This document shows positions 61,301 to 64,000 of a stretch of DNA of 64,000 nt, piece by piece. The position numbers were made by a program, and so were the translations under genes. The notes under the pieces were generated by a model. The model saw only the letters and a list, made by a program, of their open reading frames with translations, was not told the origin of the DNA and ran no database searches. The first letter of the stretch is position 1. Each line of letters begins with the position of its first letter. The stretch lies in the NCBI GenBank assembly GCA_965178125.1, contig OZ237750.1, positions 868,001-932,000 on the forward strand, in the 5' to 3' direction. Origin of the DNA: Bilabrum cf. latius. Lineage: Eukaryota; Bigyra: Bicosoecida; Bigyra; Bicosoecida.

Positions 61301-64000
61301 TTGGCGGCCCGGAGCTGCTCATTCAGCACGCGAACTTTCTCCTGCTTCGGCTTAACGTCGGCCGCGACTCGAGTGTAGTTCTCGATGGCGCGAGCCCACA
61401 TGCACAGACTCAGCGCGGCAGTTGACACTGTGCGCACCCTCTCCGGGTCGATGCGCCCGGCTGCAATCGCCTGTCTCACGATGCGCAACCGGCCGGCTGG
61501 GATATTGTCACGGTCATACGACCTGCGGAAACACAACGGCAGAGTGTATACGCAAGCATAAAGTAGGAGAACAGACGCATGCAGTGCTTTGTTGCGTACA
61601 ATAGCTTCATGAACTCACTCAAGACCTTTCAGGAATCCCTGTTTGCCGAGTACCTTCTTAGCAGTGTCCCAGCCCTGTGGTTCCCCTAGCAGCGCGTTCA
61701 CGGCATCCATCACGTTTCGCACGCCCTCTGGCGGCGAAGGGAATGATCGCAGCTCCACGATGTCCTTTGGCTCCAGAGCGTTGAGCGCCTACACGGCGGC
61801 CTGCGATAGAAATGAGATGGGCTCAGCAGTCGATATCAACATGGGTCAAGTTCGATGCGCGCAATCAAGGGCTCGGGCAAAGTAGGCTACGCTGCGAACG
61901 TCACACCGCATACACTTGGCAATCGGTGGGTCTATCGCCATGTCTATCTTACCTCAAGCTCTGGTAGCGCCTGATCCAGCTACCGCTGCGCCTCCTGCTG
62001 CACCATGGCAACCTGCTCGGCCTTGCCACGGACCACCTGCTCCTCGCGTGACACGATGGCGCGCTTCTCGGCAACGGACTCACTCTACTTTGCAAGTTGA
62101 GCTAGAAGCTCCTGCGTAGACCGCGCATTCTCCGCTAAAATGGGCTGTGTCTCGGTCATCTGGTCGCGCAGACGTACCACGGTCTCCTCCACGTTCTCCA
62201 GGCGGTGAATACCAAGAGTCAGGCGGTAGATAGCCGCGCGCTGCTCGCTACAGCGGTGGCTCAGCCTCGCAGCAAACATCTGCACCAGGTCAAGGAAGGC
62301 ACGCGGCGTCACGTACACACGCCGCTGCCGCCCGCCTTTCGCGGCGTCCCCACCGCCGGCGGTCTCACCGCGCAGACTCGCAGCCAGGTCAGCCGCTCGC
62401 GTGTGAATAGCCACGCAGGCGTCCACGAGCACGTGCCGCAGCCTCTCGTTGATTTCACTGCTAGATCGGAGGCCCTGTGCGAAGGGGGGCAGCAGCTCGG
62501 GTCGCTACAGCGTGTACTCGTCGTCCTCGAGCATCTCGCTGCTACCCATGTCCAGGCCCGTGGCGGCCGCGCTGCCAGCACCGAGCCCGGCAGCGAGCTC
62601 GCCCTTGCCCGCGTCTCGACTTTGGGCCTCTGGCTGCGCCCCGGGAATGTGAGGAGCAGGAATCGTAGAAGGGAGGCACACGAGGCGCAGCAGCCTCGTC
62701 CCGACCGACGACAGGGCTGCGCGCGGCCATTGCTCGAACCAGTCGATGCTGCAGCAGCTGAGCAGCGACGGGAAGGTCCTCAGTCGCCTCCTGAGCGTGG
62801 CGCCCACGGGAGAGGTGGCCAACAATATGTGAAGGTTGGCCCGCAGCCTCTCCACAAACGTAGCGTAGAGGTCGTTCTTCGCCGCTGCTTTGGCAAAGGC
62901 ATCCTCCTCGTCCTCATCGTCGTCGTCATCACCAATGTCATCGACCTTGCCTGCTGCGGCAGCCGCCTCCTCCTCAGCCTGCACCTTTTCCTCCAGCAGC
63001 TGCTACTCGTCCGCCAGCACCTGCCCCATGCGGCCGTAGATCATCTCCAGCTCATCCTGCTCCCACAGCCCGGGCACCTCGCCCTGATTCAGCACGCAGT
63101 TCACATCCTCAAAGAGCGCCTCCTCGCCCACCATGGCGTCAGGCAGCAGCATAACCGTCTTCTGCTTCTCCACCCCGGCCTTGAGCATCGCTGTCTTGAG
63201 CGACTCGCGGAAGGTTTCCACCGTGTACGGCACGCCACCTTCTCCTTGCACCACATCGCAACGAGCAATGTATGCGGCGAGGCGAGCCAGCGACTGCTTC
63301 CCGCTGCCTGCCACGCCCACGAGCATGGCATGCCCGCGCGGCTGCGACAGCACGCGGCACAGCCGCACCACGTGCTCGATGGCCCCCCGGAAAAACACCA
63401 ACTGCATGGGACTGCGCGGGTAGTCCAGGTTGTGATCCTGCAGGTAGGCATCCAGCAGTCGACCGAGCCGGCTGGGGTCCGGACACTCCTCGTACCTCAT
63501 CTGTGACTCGTCTTCACCCGGAGTGAAGAAAGACCCGAACACGAGAGGACCGATGGTCGCGCGCTGCGTCTCACCGGGCCTTCCCTTCCCGTGCGGTAGC
63601 TGCACGGAGCTCATCCCCGACACGGACGTGGCGGCGATGGATGCGCCATCTCCCATCGACCTCGGCTCAGCCTCCGAGCCTCCGTCGCCGGCACCCGGCT
63701 GGTCTCCAAGTACACCGAGTGCCTCGGGGCCGAAGAGATCCTCCCAAGTCCACGGGAGTCGGAAATACCGATGTAGCGTCTGGACGAGGGTCGTGGTGAA
63801 CCACGTACGGTCTTTCTCGCTGGCGAGCCTGTCGTGGAACAGCCTCATGCACTCGTGCATCCACAGTCGGGCCTGCACGGGGCCAGTCCCGCACTTTTCC
63901 GGCTGCCCCATCAAGATGCCCTTGAACACACCAGCCACGTCACGCAGGTTGAACATATAGTGTGCCTTGCTGGGCGTAGGCTTCATCTCTGCCGTTACCC
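55312..64000 (-). CDS. Axonemal-type dynein heavy chain, C-terminal part (5' partial)
   Basis: Exons >64000-61953, 61800-61619 and 61522-55312 (TGA); about 2,812 residues visible, starting in AAA3-AAA4 (MKPTPSKAHYMFNLRDVAGVF). TAGs at 63003, 62505, 62085, 61980, 61789, 61222, 60637, 59104 and 57793 read as Gln. Visible modules: AAA4 P-loop (GVAGSGKQSL, about 63300), SPVGATLRRRLRTFPSL, the coiled-coil stalk (LDQALPELEAAV...YDRDNIP...AALSLCMWARAI), AAA5 (LIDPQGQAVRWIRNME), AAA6 (WVLLQNCHLAKSWLPRLEGI) and the C-terminal domain (FHAVVQERRKFGPLGWN; VYKTPERAGTLSTTG). This is an ATP-driven minus-end microtubule motor of ciliary arms. The YEFNDSDLE and STTG signatures fit axonemal, not cytoplasmic, dynein; inner or outer arm is not resolved. 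Long Ala/Gly inserts occur after AAA4 (acidic) and in AAA5-AAA6. Confidence 0.92.
61523..61618 (-). other. Dynein intron, stalk region
   Basis: GTGAGT donor, TTTCCGCAG acceptor, 96 bp, phase 2. Joins FLKGLE to SYDRDNIP. Confidence 0.85.
61801..61952 (-). other. Dynein intron, stalk base
   Basis: GTAAGA donor, TCTATCGCAG acceptor, 152 bp, phase 0. Joins LDQALPELE to AAV-Gln-ALNALEPKDI, restoring the conserved stalk-base motif. Confidence 0.85.

Overview
This is a GC-rich, protist-like nuclear window. Genes lie on both strands. They are mostly long single-exon frames with a few short GT-AG introns (94-291 bp), and many encode eukaryote-only proteins: an axonemal-type dynein heavy chain, the dynein assembly factor DNAAF4, a two-pore cation channel, a formin, a TBC RabGAP, an F-box/WD40 protein and an ER-type DnaJ. 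Together they indicate a ciliated or flagellated unicellular eukaryote. I cannot name the species.

The main result is the genetic code. Read with the standard code, nearly every gene is broken at TAG codons, in frame, with homology continuing unbroken on both sides. Reading TAG as a sense codon heals about 82 breaks in 15 genes. At conserved positions the residue is glutamine. In the dynein heavy chain, for example, TAG sits at the Q of the FHAVV-Q-ERRKFGPLGWN motif. Genes end with TGA (13) or TAA (2: formin and paralogue B) and never with TAG. The annotation below therefore uses UAG = Gln with UGA and UAA as stops.

Layout. 2-3931 (+): 3' part of a GH63/MGH1-like glycoside hydrolase. 4169-6811 (+): secreted, probably GPI-anchored fasciclin-repeat protein. 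6997-10544 (+): type I membrane protein of unknown family. 10799-17254 (-): 2,151-aa F-box/WD40 protein, divergent from the two-pore channel at 17353-21154 (+). 21368-23029 (-): membrane-anchored TBC protein, with a perfect 48-bp palindrome upstream. 23400-28742 (-): formin with a Gly-Thr/Gly-Met array where a proline-rich FH1 is expected, divergent from DNAAF4 at 28880-31205 (+). 31561-43710 (+): a 4,049-aa intronless armadillo-repeat protein. 43908-50222 (-): three tandem paralogues of an unrecognised family; B has a candidate MGNC acylation exon, and B and C share a 200-bp segment with 2 mismatches. 50737-53025 (+): probable N-acylated protein, unknown family. 53123-55051 (-): ER-type DnaJ. 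55312-64000 (-): C-terminal part of an axonemal-type dynein heavy chain.

Ciliary motor, motor-assembly factor, actin nucleator, endolysosomal Ca/Na channel, RabGAP, and extracellular adhesion and glycan enzymes fit a motile, phagotrophic or surface-interacting cell. Splice sites and several 5' ends (fasciclin exon 1-2 junction, all three paralogues) could not be fixed from sequence alone.
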